Of a stretch of DNA of 44,041 nucleotides, positions 15,983 through 24,738 are shown one piece after another. The notes beneath the pieces were generated by a model, which saw only the letters and a list, made by a program, of their open reading frames with translations, ran no database searches and was not told where the DNA came from. The stretch comes from an uncultured Romboutsia sp. (lineage in GTDB: Bacteria; Bacillota; Clostridia; Peptostreptococcales; Peptostreptococcaceae), in the NCBI GenBank assembly GCA_904418825.1, contig CAJFPU010000005.1:1-44041 (forward strand). The letters are read 5' to 3'. The translations under genes were made by a program, and so were the position numbers. Position 1 is the first letter of the stretch; every line of letters starts with the position of its first letter.

Positions 15983-18148
15983 ATGAAACTTGTATTAGCA
16001 GAAAAACCCTCTGTAGCTAAAACAATTGCATCATTTTTAGGTGCTAAAACTAGGCATGATGGATACTTTGAAGGCAACGGATATATAGTTACATATGCTG
16101 TTGGTCATTTAGTTGGCTTATATGATATGAAAGATTATGACAAGGATAGATATTCAGGTTCATGGAAGTTAAGCAACTTTCCATTTATTCCTCAAGATAA
16201 ATTCAAGTTTAAAGTAGATAGCTCTAAAAAGAAACAATTTGATATTGTTAAAAATCTCTTACATAGGGATGATATAGAATATGTAATAAATGCAACTGAT
16301 AATGATAGAGAGGGAGAACTTATCTCCTTTTTAATATTCTTATTAGCTAAAAATAAGAAACCAGTAAAAAGAATTTTAGTTAATGAATGGACTCCAGAAG
16401 ATATAACTCGCGGTATTAATAACTTAAAAGATGATATTGATATGAGAAATTTACAAGCAGCAGGATATACTCGACTTATAACAGATTGGTTAATAGGTAT
16501 AAATTTTACTTCTGTTGCTACTTTAAAATATGGTAATGGAAAATTACTTAATATAGGACGTGTTATACTTCCAACAGTTAAATTAATTTATGATAGAGAT
16601 ATGGAGATTTCAAATTTTATTCCTAAAACATATTATGAAATAGAAGGTAATTTTAAATCTAAAAACGGTAACTATAAAGGAAAATATATAAAAGGAAAAG
16701 AAAGTAAATTTGATGATATAGAAGAAGTTAATAAAGTTATAAATACTATAAATTCTAATGAAGGTAAAATTATAGATAAAAAAGTTACTACCTCTAAAGA
16801 ATATGCACCTAAACTTTTTAGTTTAACCTCTCTTCAAGGATACATCACTTCTAAATACTCAAACTTTACATCTGATAAAGTACTAAGCGTATGCCAATCA
16901 CTTTATGAAGGTAATGGAAAAGGTGGATACATAACTTATCCTAGAACCGATTCAATATATTTAGAAGAGAGCTTAGCTTCTAAAGTTTCTCAAACTTTAG
17001 ACAAACTAAAAGTAGGTCTTGAATATGAAAATAAAATTAAATTTACCAAAACTAAAAGAGTTTTTGATTCTTCTAAAGTAGATAGCCATAGTGCTATAAT
17101 ACCTACTTATATAATACCTACTAAATTAAACTCTGATGAACAAATTGTTTATAATGCTATAAAAGATAGATTTATAGCTAACTTCATGCCACCTGCTGAA
17201 TATGAAAATACTGAAATTAAAACTGATGTAGATTCTAATATATTTTTAACTAAAGGTAAAGTGCTTAAATCTAAAGGATATCTAGAAGTATATAATAAAG
17301 AGGAAAATGATGACTTACTTCCAAGTGTAGATGCTAATGATATAGTTGCTGTTTTAGATATTAAGCCATTAACTAAACAAACTACACCACCAAAACCATA
17401 TACAGAAGATACTTTGCTTAAAGCTATGAAAAACTGTGGTAAAAATGTTCCTGATGATGATACAACTGTATTATCTGGTTATTCTATAGGAACATCTGCT
17501 ACTCGTGCTGATGTTTTAAAAAAGATTTCTCAAGTTGGATATGTAGGTAAAAAAGGTAAATCTTACTTCATAACCGATTTAGGAAAAAATTTAGTTGAAA
17601 TATTTCCAGTTAAAGAATTATTCGATGTTGATTATACAGGTAAACTTGAAAAAAGCTTAAGTGATATACAAAAAGGACAATTTACAAGAAAAGAATATTT
17701 AAATAATATAATGACGTTTATATTTAATAATGTTGAACTTATAAAAAGAGATACACCTAAAAATATTAGTACAGAAAATTATATATATAATCCTAAAACT
17801 AAAAAATTCTCTAAAGAACCATCTACAAAATCTAAAAATAGTAAATCTAGTAATAAAGCTAATAGTGAGTCTCTAGGCAAATGTCCTATCTGCCAAAATG
17901 ATGTTGTAGAAATAGAAAAAGGATTTATTTGTAAAAATTATAAAGAATGTAAATTTGGAATTTGGAAAAATGATAAATTTTTAGAATATTACAAGAAAAA
18001 ACCTAATAAAACTATGGTAAAAAGTATACTCAAAAACGGATCTGCTAAAGTAAAATCCCTTACTTCTAAGCAAGGTAATAAATTTGATGCTACTTTAAAA
18101 TATTCTAAAAAAGATAATGGATATTTTGGTTGGGATATAGAAATATAA
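15983..18148 (+). CDS. topB: DNA topoisomerase III
   Basis: A 721-residue type IA topoisomerase that relaxes and decatenates DNA by single-strand passage. The N-terminal TOPRIM domain has Glu7 (LAEKPS) and the DxDxE triad at 106-110 (TDNDRE). The catalytic Tyr319 is in GGYITYPRTDS. A C-terminal linker rich in Ser and Lys (about 600-630) leads to a small zinc-ribbon-like segment, CPICQ to CKNYKEC, near 634-655, typical of Firmicute TopB-like enzymes. AAAGGAGG precedes the ATG. It is a single-gene unit with its own terminator. Conjugative elements often carry TopB, but here base use and neighbours look chromosomal. Confidence 0.93.
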   Translation: MKLVLAEKPSVAKTIASFLGAKTRHDGYFEGNGYIVTYAVGHLVGLYDMKDYDKDRYSGSWKLSNFPFIPQDKFKFKVDSSKKKQFDIVKNLLHRDDIEYVINATDNDREGELISFLIFLLAKNKKPVKRILVNEWTPEDITRGINNLKDDIDMRNLQAAGYTRLITDWLIGINFTSVATLKYGNGKLLNIGRVILPTVKLIYDRDMEISNFIPKTYYEIEGNFKSKNGNYKGKYIKGKESKFDDIEEVNKVINTINSNEGKIIDKKVTTSKEYAPKLFSLTSLQGYITSKYSNFTSDKVLSVCQSLYEGNGKGGYITYPRTDSIYLEESLASKVSQTLDKLKVGLEYENKIKFTKTKRVFDSSKVDSHSAIIPTYIIPTKLNSDEQIVYNAIKDRFIANFMPPAEYENTEIKTDVDSNIFLTKGKVLKSKGYLEVYNKEENDDLLPSVDANDIVAVLDIKPLTKQTTPPKPYTEDTLLKAMKNCGKNVPDDDTTVLSGYSIGTSATRADVLKKISQVGYVGKKGKSYFITDLGKNLVEIFPVKELFDVDYTGKLEKSLSDIQKGQFTRKEYLNNIMTFIFNNVELIKRDTPKNISTENYIYNPKTKKFSKEPSTKSKNSKSSNKANSESLGKCPICQNDVVEIEKGFICKNYKECKFGIWKNDKFLEYYKKKPNKTMVKSILKNGSAKVKSLTSKQGNKFDATLKYSKKDNGYFGWDIEI

Positions 18149-18175
18149 GGTTGCTAAAATTAGCAACCTTGTATT
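18147..18175 (+). terminator. Terminator of topB
   Basis: AAGGTTGCTA/TAGCAACCTT forms a ten-bp stem with a four-base loop and a T-rich tail. It overlaps the topB stop codon. Confidence 0.75.
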
Positions 18176-18207
18176 TTATCATTTAATATATTTTAATATA
18201 ATGCATT

Positions 18208-19044
18208 CTATTTATCATTATCTTTAAATATCTTTAGACCATTTTCCTTCATTATGTCTAATATTATTCCTGCTGTTTCTTCTATAGCTTTGTTAGAAAC
18301 ATCTATTACTGGACATCCAACTTTTTGCATTATTTTTTCTGAGTAATCTAATTCTTGAAGTATTCTCTCTAAATTAGCATAACTTGCATTACTTGATAAT
18401 CCTAATGCTTTTAATCTTTCTTGTCTTATAGAGTTAAGTTTTTCTGGTGTATTAGTTAATCCTATAATTTTTTTAGAATCAATTTCAAATACTTCTTTAG
18501 GTATTGGTATTTCAGGTACTAAAGGTACATTTGCAACCTTTATGTTTTTATTTGCTAAATACATACTAAGAGGTGTCTTAGATGTTCTAGATATACCTAA
18601 AAGTACTATATCTGATTTTAATATTCCCCTTGGATCTTTTCCATCGTCATATTTAACTGCAAATTCTATAGCTTCAACTCTTTTAAAATAACTTTCATCT
18701 AATTTTCTTATAATACCAGGTTCTCTTTTTGGTTTTATTCCAGTTTTATTTGATATCTGGTTAATTAAAGGTGTCATTAAATCTATATGACTTAATTTTT
18801 CCTTATCACAGAAAGTCTTAGCTATATTTAATAAGTTTTCTGAAACTAAAGTGTATACTATTATAGCATTTTCATTCTTTCCACTTTCTAATACTTCTGT
18901 TAAAAAATCTTCATCAGCTACATATGGAAATCTTCTTATTTCACAATCATTATACATATTAAATTGAGATAATGCTGCTTTAGTAACTTGTTGTGCAGTT
19001 TCTCCAACTGAATCTGATATGACATATATAATTAAGCTATCCAT
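18208..19044 (-). CDS. Pyruvate phosphate dikinase regulatory protein
   Basis: A 278-residue bifunctional kinase/pyrophosphorylase of the PDRP (DUF299, YqfL/PpsR) family. It uses ADP to inactivate pyruvate phosphate dikinase by threonine phosphorylation and reverses this with phosphate. The signature VISDSVGETAQ at the N-terminus and the P-loop-like GISRTSKTPLS near residue 149 are present. AAGGAGG precedes the ATG. It is co-transcribed with ccpN ten bases upstream, the same pair as in Bacillus, where CcpN controls gluconeogenic genes. Together they tune PEP-pyruvate balance. No ppdK is in the window. Confidence 0.9.
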   Translation of the reverse strand: MDSLIIYVISDSVGETAQQVTKAALSQFNMYNDCEIRRFPYVADEDFLTEVLESGKNENAIIVYTLVSENLLNIAKTFCDKEKLSHIDLMTPLINQISNKTGIKPKREPGIIRKLDESYFKRVEAIEFAVKYDDGKDPRGILKSDIVLLGISRTSKTPLSMYLANKNIKVANVPLVPEIPIPKEVFEIDSKKIIGLTNTPEKLNSIRQERLKALGLSSNASYANLERILQELDYSEKIMQKVGCPVIDVSNKAIEETAGIILDIMKENGLKIFKDNDK

Positions 19045-19054
19045 GTATTCCTCC

Positions 19055-19693
19055 TTAATTACTAGCTATATCTAAAAATAATTTAGTTATATTAGTCTTA
19101 GATAATCTCCCTATTACTTTAATCTGATTTATATCATCTTCATTTATTTCAACTACAGGAATTGAATCAACTTCATGTTCTATTATCTTTTTAACTGCTG
19201 ATATTAAATCATCTTCTTTATTTGCAGTTATAACATTTGGAGTTCTAGTCATTATCATACCTACAGGTATTTTATTTATATCCGCACTTCCTATTGTTGC
19301 TTTTAATAAATCTTTTCTAGATACTATGCCACATAAATTTTCATTATTATCAACTATAAATATACTACCTACATCAGATAAAAACATTGTAACTATAGAA
19401 TCATATATGTTAGTATCTTGTTTTATAACTACAGGCATACTCATTATATCTTTTACCCTTTTGTCTTTTATTTTATTTCCTACTAAACTAACTTCATTTA
19501 TTCCAGAATAAAAGTATCCAACCTTTGGTCTTGCATCTAAAATACCTGTCATAGTAAGAATAGCTAAATCTGATCTTAATGTAGCACGTGTTACTTTTAA
19601 GATAGAAGCTATACTTTCACTTGTTATAGGTTCATTTTCTTTTACTATGTCTATTATTTTTAATTGTCTTTGATTAAGTTGAATAATAGTCAC
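19055..19693 (-). CDS. ccpN: CcpN-type transcription regulator (HTH plus two CBS)
   Basis: A 212-residue protein with an N-terminal winged HTH (RATLRSDLAILTMTGILDARPKVGYFYSG aligns closely to Bacillus CcpN) and two CBS domains (about 78-135 and 145-210) that bind adenine nucleotides. CcpN represses gluconeogenesis genes when energy is high. The start is odd. The GTG at 19693 is the only ordinary codon, but it overlaps the AAGAAGG ribosome site. An ATT three codons on has better spacing, so initiation may be non-standard. It is the first gene of the ccpN-PDRP operon, with operator-like sequences in its promoter and leader. Confidence 0.88.
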   Translation of the reverse strand: MTIIQLNQRQLKIIDIVKENEPITSESIASILKVTRATLRSDLAILTMTGILDARPKVGYFYSGINEVSLVGNKIKDKRVKDIMSMPVVIKQDTNIYDSIVTMFLSDVGSIFIVDNNENLCGIVSRKDLLKATIGSADINKIPVGMIMTRTPNVITANKEDDLISAVKKIIEHEVDSIPVVEINEDDINQIKVIGRLSKTNITKLFLDIASN

Positions 19694-19704
19694 CTTCTTT
19701 CAAA

Positions 19705-19771
19705 TATGATATATTTACCACCAAATATACCTTATATAGTATATAATATATCCCATATATGTATTTGTAAA
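19705..19771 (-). promoter_or_regulatory. ccpN promoter and CcpN-like operator
   Basis: On the minus strand TTTACA (19771-19766), 17 bases, then TATTAT (19748-19743). In the leader, 19710-19729 is a perfect palindrome, TATATTT-ACCACC-AAATATA. Overlapping it, 19705-19715 reads TATGATATATT, which fits all eleven positions of the CcpN consensus TRTGHYATAYW as I remember it. A weaker 9/11 match lies in the promoter spacer (19757-19747). Autoregulation is the inference. Confidence 0.45.
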
Positions 19772-20068
19772 CTTTTTATAAAATGTAGAATATAAAACTT
19801 TAATAATCTTTAGTGTAATCTATTTTGAAACACCTTTTATATTTTATATTTTCCTGTATAATTTTACAATACAATATCTAAATACTATTTTAAGATTTTA
19901 ATTTAATAGATTCAATTTAAAATAATTAATCTCTATATATAAATTATCTTATCTATAAGATATCAATAATTTCATCAATTATTAAAAATATTTTTTGCCC
20001 TTAAAATCAATATATTAATATATCTACAAATTTATCCATAATTATTAAAGTGATATAATTTCATTAAT
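19772..20068. other. AT-rich spacer between ccpN and glyS
   Basis: About 300 bases upstream of the ccpN promoter have no open frame with a ribosome site, no tRNA-like fold and no repeat that I can support. Confidence 0.5.
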
Positions 20069-20105
20069 AAAAAAAATAATAGGAGGAATAAATCCCCCCT
20101 ATTTA
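20069..20105 (-). terminator. Terminator of glyQS
   Basis: On the minus strand AATAGGGGGG and CCTCCTATT form a stem with one wobble, followed by a run of eight T. It abuts the glyS stop codon at 20106. Confidence 0.85.
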
Positions 20106-22172
20106 CTACTTATATACTATTTTAGATAAATCGCATATACTTAACATTGTATCATATATTTGCTTTAATAATCCTAATCTATTGTTCTTTATAGCTTCAT
20201 CTTTATCCATTACCATTACACTATCAAACATAGCATCTATAGATGGTCTTAGTGATGCAAAACTATCTAAAGCTTGACTGTATTTTTTATCATTTAATAA
20301 TTCTTCAACTTTTACCTTCGTATTATTAAATTCTTTGTATAAGTTTATTTCAGCATCTTCTGTTAAAAGTTTTTCATTAACTTCACTAGATATAGCTTTT
20401 TGAGCTAATGTAGAAACTCTATTAAATGCAGTTAACATTTCAACTAACTCATCTTTATCTAACCAATTGTTAAGTTCAGTAGCTCTCATATACATATCTG
20501 ATATATCATTTATCTCTGAGCTTAATACTGCATCTATTACGTCATATCTTATACCTAAATCTCTAAATAGATTTTTTATTCTTTCTTTAAAGAATTCCAT
20601 AATAGAATTTACTACTTCTTCTTTATTAAACTCTAAATTAGAATAGTTATTTAATGCTAATTCTACTAATTCTCTTAAGTTTATATCTAATTTACTATCC
20701 ATTAATATATTAAGTACCCCTAGAGCTTGACGTCTTAGAGCATATGGGTCTTGAGAACCAGTTGGTTGTATTCCTATTGCAAAGAAACCAGCTATAGAAT
20801 CTAGTTTATCAGCTATAGATAAAGCTATACCTGCATAAGTTTTAGGAAGTATATCTCCTGCAAATCTTGGTAAGTAATGTTCAAATATAGCTTCACAAAC
20901 AGCTTCATTTTCACCACTTACTTTTGCATACTCTCTACCCATTATTCCTTGAAGTTCTGTAAACTCAAACACCATACCTGTAACTAAATCTGCTTTACAA
21001 AGCTTAGCTGCTCTTTTAGCATCTTCTTTATGTTGTTGTAAATTTAATATATCTATTATACTAGAACTTAAATTTTCTATTCTTAAAGTTTTATCGTATA
21101 CTGTTCCAAGTTTAGCTTGGAATACTACACTCTTTAATTTTTCTATATAGCTTTCTAAACTCTTTTTAGTATCTTCTTTGTAGAAGAATAATGCATCTTC
21201 AAGTCTAGCAACTAAAACTTTTTCGTTTCCTGCTTTAACTTTATCAATTCTATAATCATTTCCATTTCTAACTGCGATAAAATTAGGCAATAATTTACCA
21301 TCCTTAACAACAGGGAAATATCTTTGATGTTGTTGCATAGGAGTTGTTACAACTTCTTTTGGAAGTTTAACATAATCTTCATTAAATTCTCCATAAAATG
21401 CCGTTGGATATTCTACTAAGTGAGTTACTTCTTCTAATAAATCTTCATCAAACTCAACTTCTCCGCCTAAAGAATTAGCAACTTCTATACATTGCTTTCT
21501 TATAAGCTCTTTTCTCTTATCTTGATCTAATATTACAAAGTTTTCTTCTAATTTTGTTAAGTAATCTTCTAATGAATTAACTTCAAATTCACTTTGTCCT
21601 AAGAATCTATGACCTTTTGTAATATTTGATGATTTTATTCCTTCTAAATCTATTTCTAATATATTATCATTTAGTAATGTAACCATCCATCTTATAGGTC
21701 TTGCAAATCTCATGTTTTTTCCACCCCAACGCATTGCTTTAGGGAAAGTTACATTTTTTACAGCTTCAGGTAATATAGTCTTTAAAACTTCACTAGTTTC
21801 TTTACCTTCTTGTCTTATTGTTCCGAATATGTACTCATCTTTTCCTACTGTTTTAAAAATAACATCTTCTTCTTTAAGACCTTTACTCTTCATAAACCCA
21901 AGTGCAGGTTTTGTAAAGTTTCCATCTGCGTCTAATGCTATTTTCTTTGAAGGACCTTTAACTTCTTCTTCTAAGTTACTTTGTCTTTCACTTATATTTT
22001 CAACTATAAAAGTTAATCTTCTTGGAGTTCCATATGTTTTTATATTACTAAATTCTATTCTATTTTCATTGAACATTTTAGTTAAATTATTTTTTATTTG
22101 CTCTAAGGTACTACTTACAAATCTTGATGGTAATTCTTCAACACCAACTTCAAATAAAAGGTAGTTATTCAT
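20106..22172 (-). CDS. glyS: Glycyl-tRNA synthetase beta subunit
   Basis: A 688-residue beta chain of the bacterial heterotetrameric (alpha2 beta2) glycyl-tRNA synthetase. It binds tRNA-Gly, while the alpha chain makes the aminoacyl-adenylate. The N-terminus LLFEVGVEELPSRFV, the MRWGGKNMRFARPIRW segment and the SGSQDPYALRRQALG-type stretch (here TGSQDPYALRRQALGVL, near 465) are characteristic. AAGGAAGGTG precedes the ATG, which overlaps the glyQ stop by one base (TAATG), so translation is coupled. Confidence 0.96.
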   Translation of the reverse strand: MNNYLLFEVGVEELPSRFVSSTLEQIKNNLTKMFNENRIEFSNIKTYGTPRRLTFIVENISERQSNLEEEVKGPSKKIALDADGNFTKPALGFMKSKGLKEEDVIFKTVGKDEYIFGTIRQEGKETSEVLKTILPEAVKNVTFPKAMRWGGKNMRFARPIRWMVTLLNDNILEIDLEGIKSSNITKGHRFLGQSEFEVNSLEDYLTKLEENFVILDQDKRKELIRKQCIEVANSLGGEVEFDEDLLEEVTHLVEYPTAFYGEFNEDYVKLPKEVVTTPMQQHQRYFPVVKDGKLLPNFIAVRNGNDYRIDKVKAGNEKVLVARLEDALFFYKEDTKKSLESYIEKLKSVVFQAKLGTVYDKTLRIENLSSSIIDILNLQQHKEDAKRAAKLCKADLVTGMVFEFTELQGIMGREYAKVSGENEAVCEAIFEHYLPRFAGDILPKTYAGIALSIADKLDSIAGFFAIGIQPTGSQDPYALRRQALGVLNILMDSKLDINLRELVELALNNYSNLEFNKEEVVNSIMEFFKERIKNLFRDLGIRYDVIDAVLSSEINDISDMYMRATELNNWLDKDELVEMLTAFNRVSTLAQKAISSEVNEKLLTEDAEINLYKEFNNTKVKVEELLNDKKYSQALDSFASLRPSIDAMFDSVMVMDKDEAIKNNRLGLLKQIYDTMLSICDLSKIVYK

Positions 22173-23050
22173 TATTTATCACCTTCCTTTAAAAGTGGGA
22201 ATCCCATTTCTTCCCTTTGTTTAACAAATGCTGCTGCAACGCTTCTTGCCATATTTCTAACTCTTCCTATAAAAGAAGCTCTTTGACTAACTCCTACAGC
22301 ACCTCTTGCATCTAAAGTATTAAATGTGTGAGAACATTTTAACACATAATCATAAGCTGGAATTACTAAACCTTTTTCCATTAACTTAAGACCTTCTTTT
22401 TCATATATATCAAATAAATTAAATAACATATCTGAATCACATTCTTCAAATGCATACATAGAGTTTTCGTACTCAGCTTGCTTAAATACATCGCCATAAG
22501 TTATTTCATCGTTCCATTTTAGATCATAAACACTATCAACTTCTTGGATATACATTGCTAATCTTTCTAGACCATATGTAATTTCTCCTGTTTCAAGTTC
22601 ACATTCTATACCACCAACTTGTTGGAAATATGTAAATTGAGTTATTTCCATACCATCTAACCATACTTCCCAACCAAGTCCCCAAGCTCCAACTGTAGTT
22701 GATTCCCAGTTATCTTCAACAAATCTTATATCATGTTCATTTGGATCTATACCTATAGCTTTTAAACTTCCTAAGTATAATTCTTGTATGTTATCTGGAG
22801 ATGGCTTTAAGATAACTTGAAATTGATGATGTTGATATAATCTATTTGGATTTTCACCATATCTACCATCTGCCGGTCTTCTAGATGGTTCTACATAGCA
22901 AACCTTCCAAGGTTCTGGTCCTAGTGATCTTAAAAAAGTATTTGGATTCATTGTTCCAGCACCTTTTTCTACATCATAAGGTTGCATCATTATACATCCT
23001 TGCTTAGACCAATAATTTTGCAATGTAAGTATCATATCTTGAAAATTCAT
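22172..23050 (-). CDS. glyQ: Glycyl-tRNA synthetase alpha subunit
   Basis: A 292-residue alpha chain, the class II catalytic core that activates glycine. Hallmarks are [19 protein letters not shown] near the N-terminus, [17 protein letters not shown], and [25 protein letters not shown] precedes the ATG. No T-box element is visible upstream, unlike Bacillus glyQS, where glycyl-tRNA level controls transcription. A hairpin (23086-23114) separates it from the preceding gene. Confidence 0.97.
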   Translation of the reverse strand: MNFQDMILTLQNYWSKQGCIMMQPYDVEKGAGTMNPNTFLRSLGPEPWKVCYVEPSRRPADGRYGENPNRLYQHHQFQVILKPSPDNIQELYLGSLKAIGIDPNEHDIRFVEDNWESTTVGAWGLGWEVWLDGMEITQFTYFQQVGGIECELETGEITYGLERLAMYIQEVDSVYDLKWNDEITYGDVFKQAEYENSMYAFEECDSDMLFNLFDIYEKEGLKLMEKGLVIPAYDYVLKCSHTFNTLDARGAVGVSQRASFIGRVRNMARSVAAAFVKQREEMGFPLLKEGDK

Positions 23051-23085
23051 GATAATACCTCCTTAATAAAATTGGTTAATATAAC

Positions 23086-23114
23086 AAAGCCTTTCGTCTA
23101 CACGAAAGGCCTTT
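23086..23114 (-). terminator. Weak terminator between DUF4342 gene and glyQ
   Basis: CCTTTCGT/ACGAAAGG, with flanking AAAG/CTTT, is a stable stem. The minus-strand tail (GTTATATT) is poor in T, so termination is probably partial and glyQS may be partly transcribed from recO. Confidence 0.5.
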
Positions 23115-23177
23115 AATAGCTATTTTCTAACTTTTAGAATATCAAATTAAATAAAATTTGTCAATGTAAATGGCATC

Positions 23178-23780
23178 CTATTTATTTAAATTATTATCAT
23201 CTTCATTTATAAGTTCATCAGTTATATCTTTATCATCTTTTTTATTATCGACTACAACATCTTTTACTTCCTTAGCTGTGTTAACTAACATTTGCTTTAG
23301 CATATTAAGTTTTTCTTCGTTTAATTCTCCTAAATCAACTATACTACCATCATCTTCATTTTGTATTTTTATTCTACATTTTCCTATAACTGCTGCAGAT
23401 AATCCAACTAATGTATATATAGGAAGTAATGCTACACCAACAACGCCTACTGTTAATGGTATATTCATTATAACTTTATTATTTCTATCAATTATAATTC
23501 TTATTACGCTACTTTTCTTAAGAAGCTCTTTTGCTTGATTCTTCATTTCTTTGAAATCTTCACTATCTTTAGAAAACATATCTTCTACTACTTTTTTAGC
23601 TTGTTTAGTTTTCTTTGATATATTGTTATCTATTGTGCTACTATTAGATTCTAATGCTATTATAGATTCTATAACATCTCCATTATGTTCTAAAAGTGCT
23701 TGTTTAGCCTCTGCATATGTTACATTCGGCACTCTTTGTATTACTGTATCAATTTTTTCTATTGTAATTTCGTTACTCAC
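23178..23780 (-). CDS. DUF4342 protein with UBA-like N-terminus
   Basis: A 200-residue protein. Residues about 8-45 resemble a UBA/TS-N helical bundle ([24 protein letters not shown]). The centre is a DUF4342 module with [21 protein letters not shown] and a hydrophobic stretch (about 105-130) that may enter the membrane. The C-terminus is very acidic (Asp/Glu/Asn). Function is unknown to me. GTG at 23780 is the start, with GGGAG nine bases upstream inside recO. It overlaps recO by eight bases and so is coupled to it. Confidence 0.75.
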   Translation of the reverse strand: MSNEITIEKIDTVIQRVPNVTYAEAKQALLEHNGDVIESIIALESNSSTIDNNISKKTKQAKKVVEDMFSKDSEDFKEMKNQAKELLKKSSVIRIIIDRNNKVIMNIPLTVGVVGVALLPIYTLVGLSAAVIGKCRIKIQNEDDGSIVDLGELNEEKLNMLKQMLVNTAKEVKDVVVDNKKDDKDITDELINEDDNNLNK

Positions 23781-24546
23781 CCTTATCAGCTCCCTTAATA
23801 TTTTCTATATCTTTTAAAAAGTATAGTGATTTAAAGTTTATATTTTCAATATAAACATTTAAATATTGCTTTAAAATTTTCTCTAGCTCATAAGTTATAT
23901 ACTTAGATACTTTAGCTTTACTACATGTTAATATATCATTATTTAATATATATTCCATTAACTTTATAGTTGTTACATCTAATTTAATATTTTTTTCAGT
24001 AGTTTCACTACATAAATCACATAACAAGCCACCTTCATATATATTGAAAATTGCCTTTTTTATACTATTACTTCCACAACTACTACATTTGTTTACAACA
24101 GGCCTAAAACCTATATAATCTAAAAACTTTAACTCAAATGCTCTTGTTATAAACTTTTTATCTGTATTTTCTTGTGTGTATAAGTATAAAGTTTGAGCAA
24201 GTAGTATAAATAATCTATTATTAGTTTGATTCTCGCATGTAGAACCTTCTACTAGTTTAGTAATATAGGTAGCATATGAAAATGCTTCTATATCATATGA
24301 AATATCATAAAAACTTTTTATTGTATCACTTTGATTTACCGTATACATATTTCCTTTTCTTTTTAATGTATAATTTGCATAAGAGAAAAGTTGTGATGAT
24401 GAAAGCAATGAACTTTTATTTCGCTTTGCTCCCTTTGCTATTGCAGATACTTTTCCTAATTTACGCGTAAATAAAGTTAATATAACATCATTTTCTTTGT
24501 ATCTTATTGCTTTAAGTACTATCCCCTGGGTGTTCAGTATTATCAT
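23773..24546 (-). CDS. recO: DNA repair protein RecO
   Basis: A 257-residue RecO with an N-terminal OB fold ([35 protein letters not shown]) and a C-terminal helical region holding a CxxC-x17-CxxC zinc site (CSSCG and CDLC). RecO loads RecA on SSB-coated DNA with RecR. The ATG at 24546 lies inside the 3' end of yqzL (35-base overlap), so translation is probably coupled. This matches the yqzL-recO order in Bacillus. Confidence 0.92.
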   Translation of the reverse strand: MIILNTQGIVLKAIRYKENDVILTLFTRKLGKVSAIAKGAKRNKSSLLSSSQLFSYANYTLKRKGNMYTVNQSDTIKSFYDISYDIEAFSYATYITKLVEGSTCENQTNNRLFILLAQTLYLYTQENTDKKFITRAFELKFLDYIGFRPVVNKCSSCGSNSIKKAIFNIYEGGLLCDLCSETTEKNIKLDVTTIKLMEYILNNDILTCSKAKVSKYITYELEKILKQYLNVYIENINFKSLYFLKDIENIKGADKGE

Positions 24547-24667
24547 TTGTACTATCTATCTCCCTTAATCCATCAGTTTCTTCATGCAAGTTTTTACAGT
24601 CACTTAAATATAGATATGCTTCTATACTACCGGTCTTTTTAAAAACTTCCCAACACAAATTGTTCAT
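24512..24667 (-). CDS. yqzL: YqzL-like small protein
   Basis: A 51-residue protein. Its N-terminal half ([18 protein letters not shown]) matches the short YqzL family found just upstream of recO in Firmicutes; the tail is acidic and longer than in Bacillus. Function is unknown. The ATG at 24667 lies nine bases after a GGGGG ribosome site, and that site is also the 3' arm of a terminator hairpin. The frame overlaps the recO start by 35 bases. Confidence 0.8.
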   Translation of the reverse strand: MNNLCWEVFKKTGSIEAYLYLSDCKNLHEETDGLREIDSTNDNTEHPGDST

Positions 24668-24671
24668 TTTT

Positions 24672-24719
24672 AAAAACCCCCTTCTTACGGTTATAGTTAT
24701 ATTCTTAGTAAGAAGAGGG
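24672..24719 (-). terminator. mgtE terminator that buries the yqzL ribosome site
   Basis: On the minus strand CCCTCTTCTTAC (24719-24708) pairs with GTAAGAAGGGGG (24688-24677), with one wobble and a 19-base loop, then TTTTT. The GGGGG arm is the yqzL Shine-Dalgarno sequence. Confidence 0.8.
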
Positions 24720-24738
24720 TAAATAATACATTAAGTTA

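Noticed and set aside
15983-18148. topB as a sign of an integrated conjugative element
   Set aside because: No relaxase, integrase, type IV secretion genes or attachment repeats are nearby, and neighbours are core genes.
23051-23177. Possible T-box upstream of glyQS, as in Bacillus
   Set aside because: The gap is only 127 bases and lacks the AGGGTGG-type T-box sequence and antiterminator. The hairpin there fits a terminator of the preceding gene.
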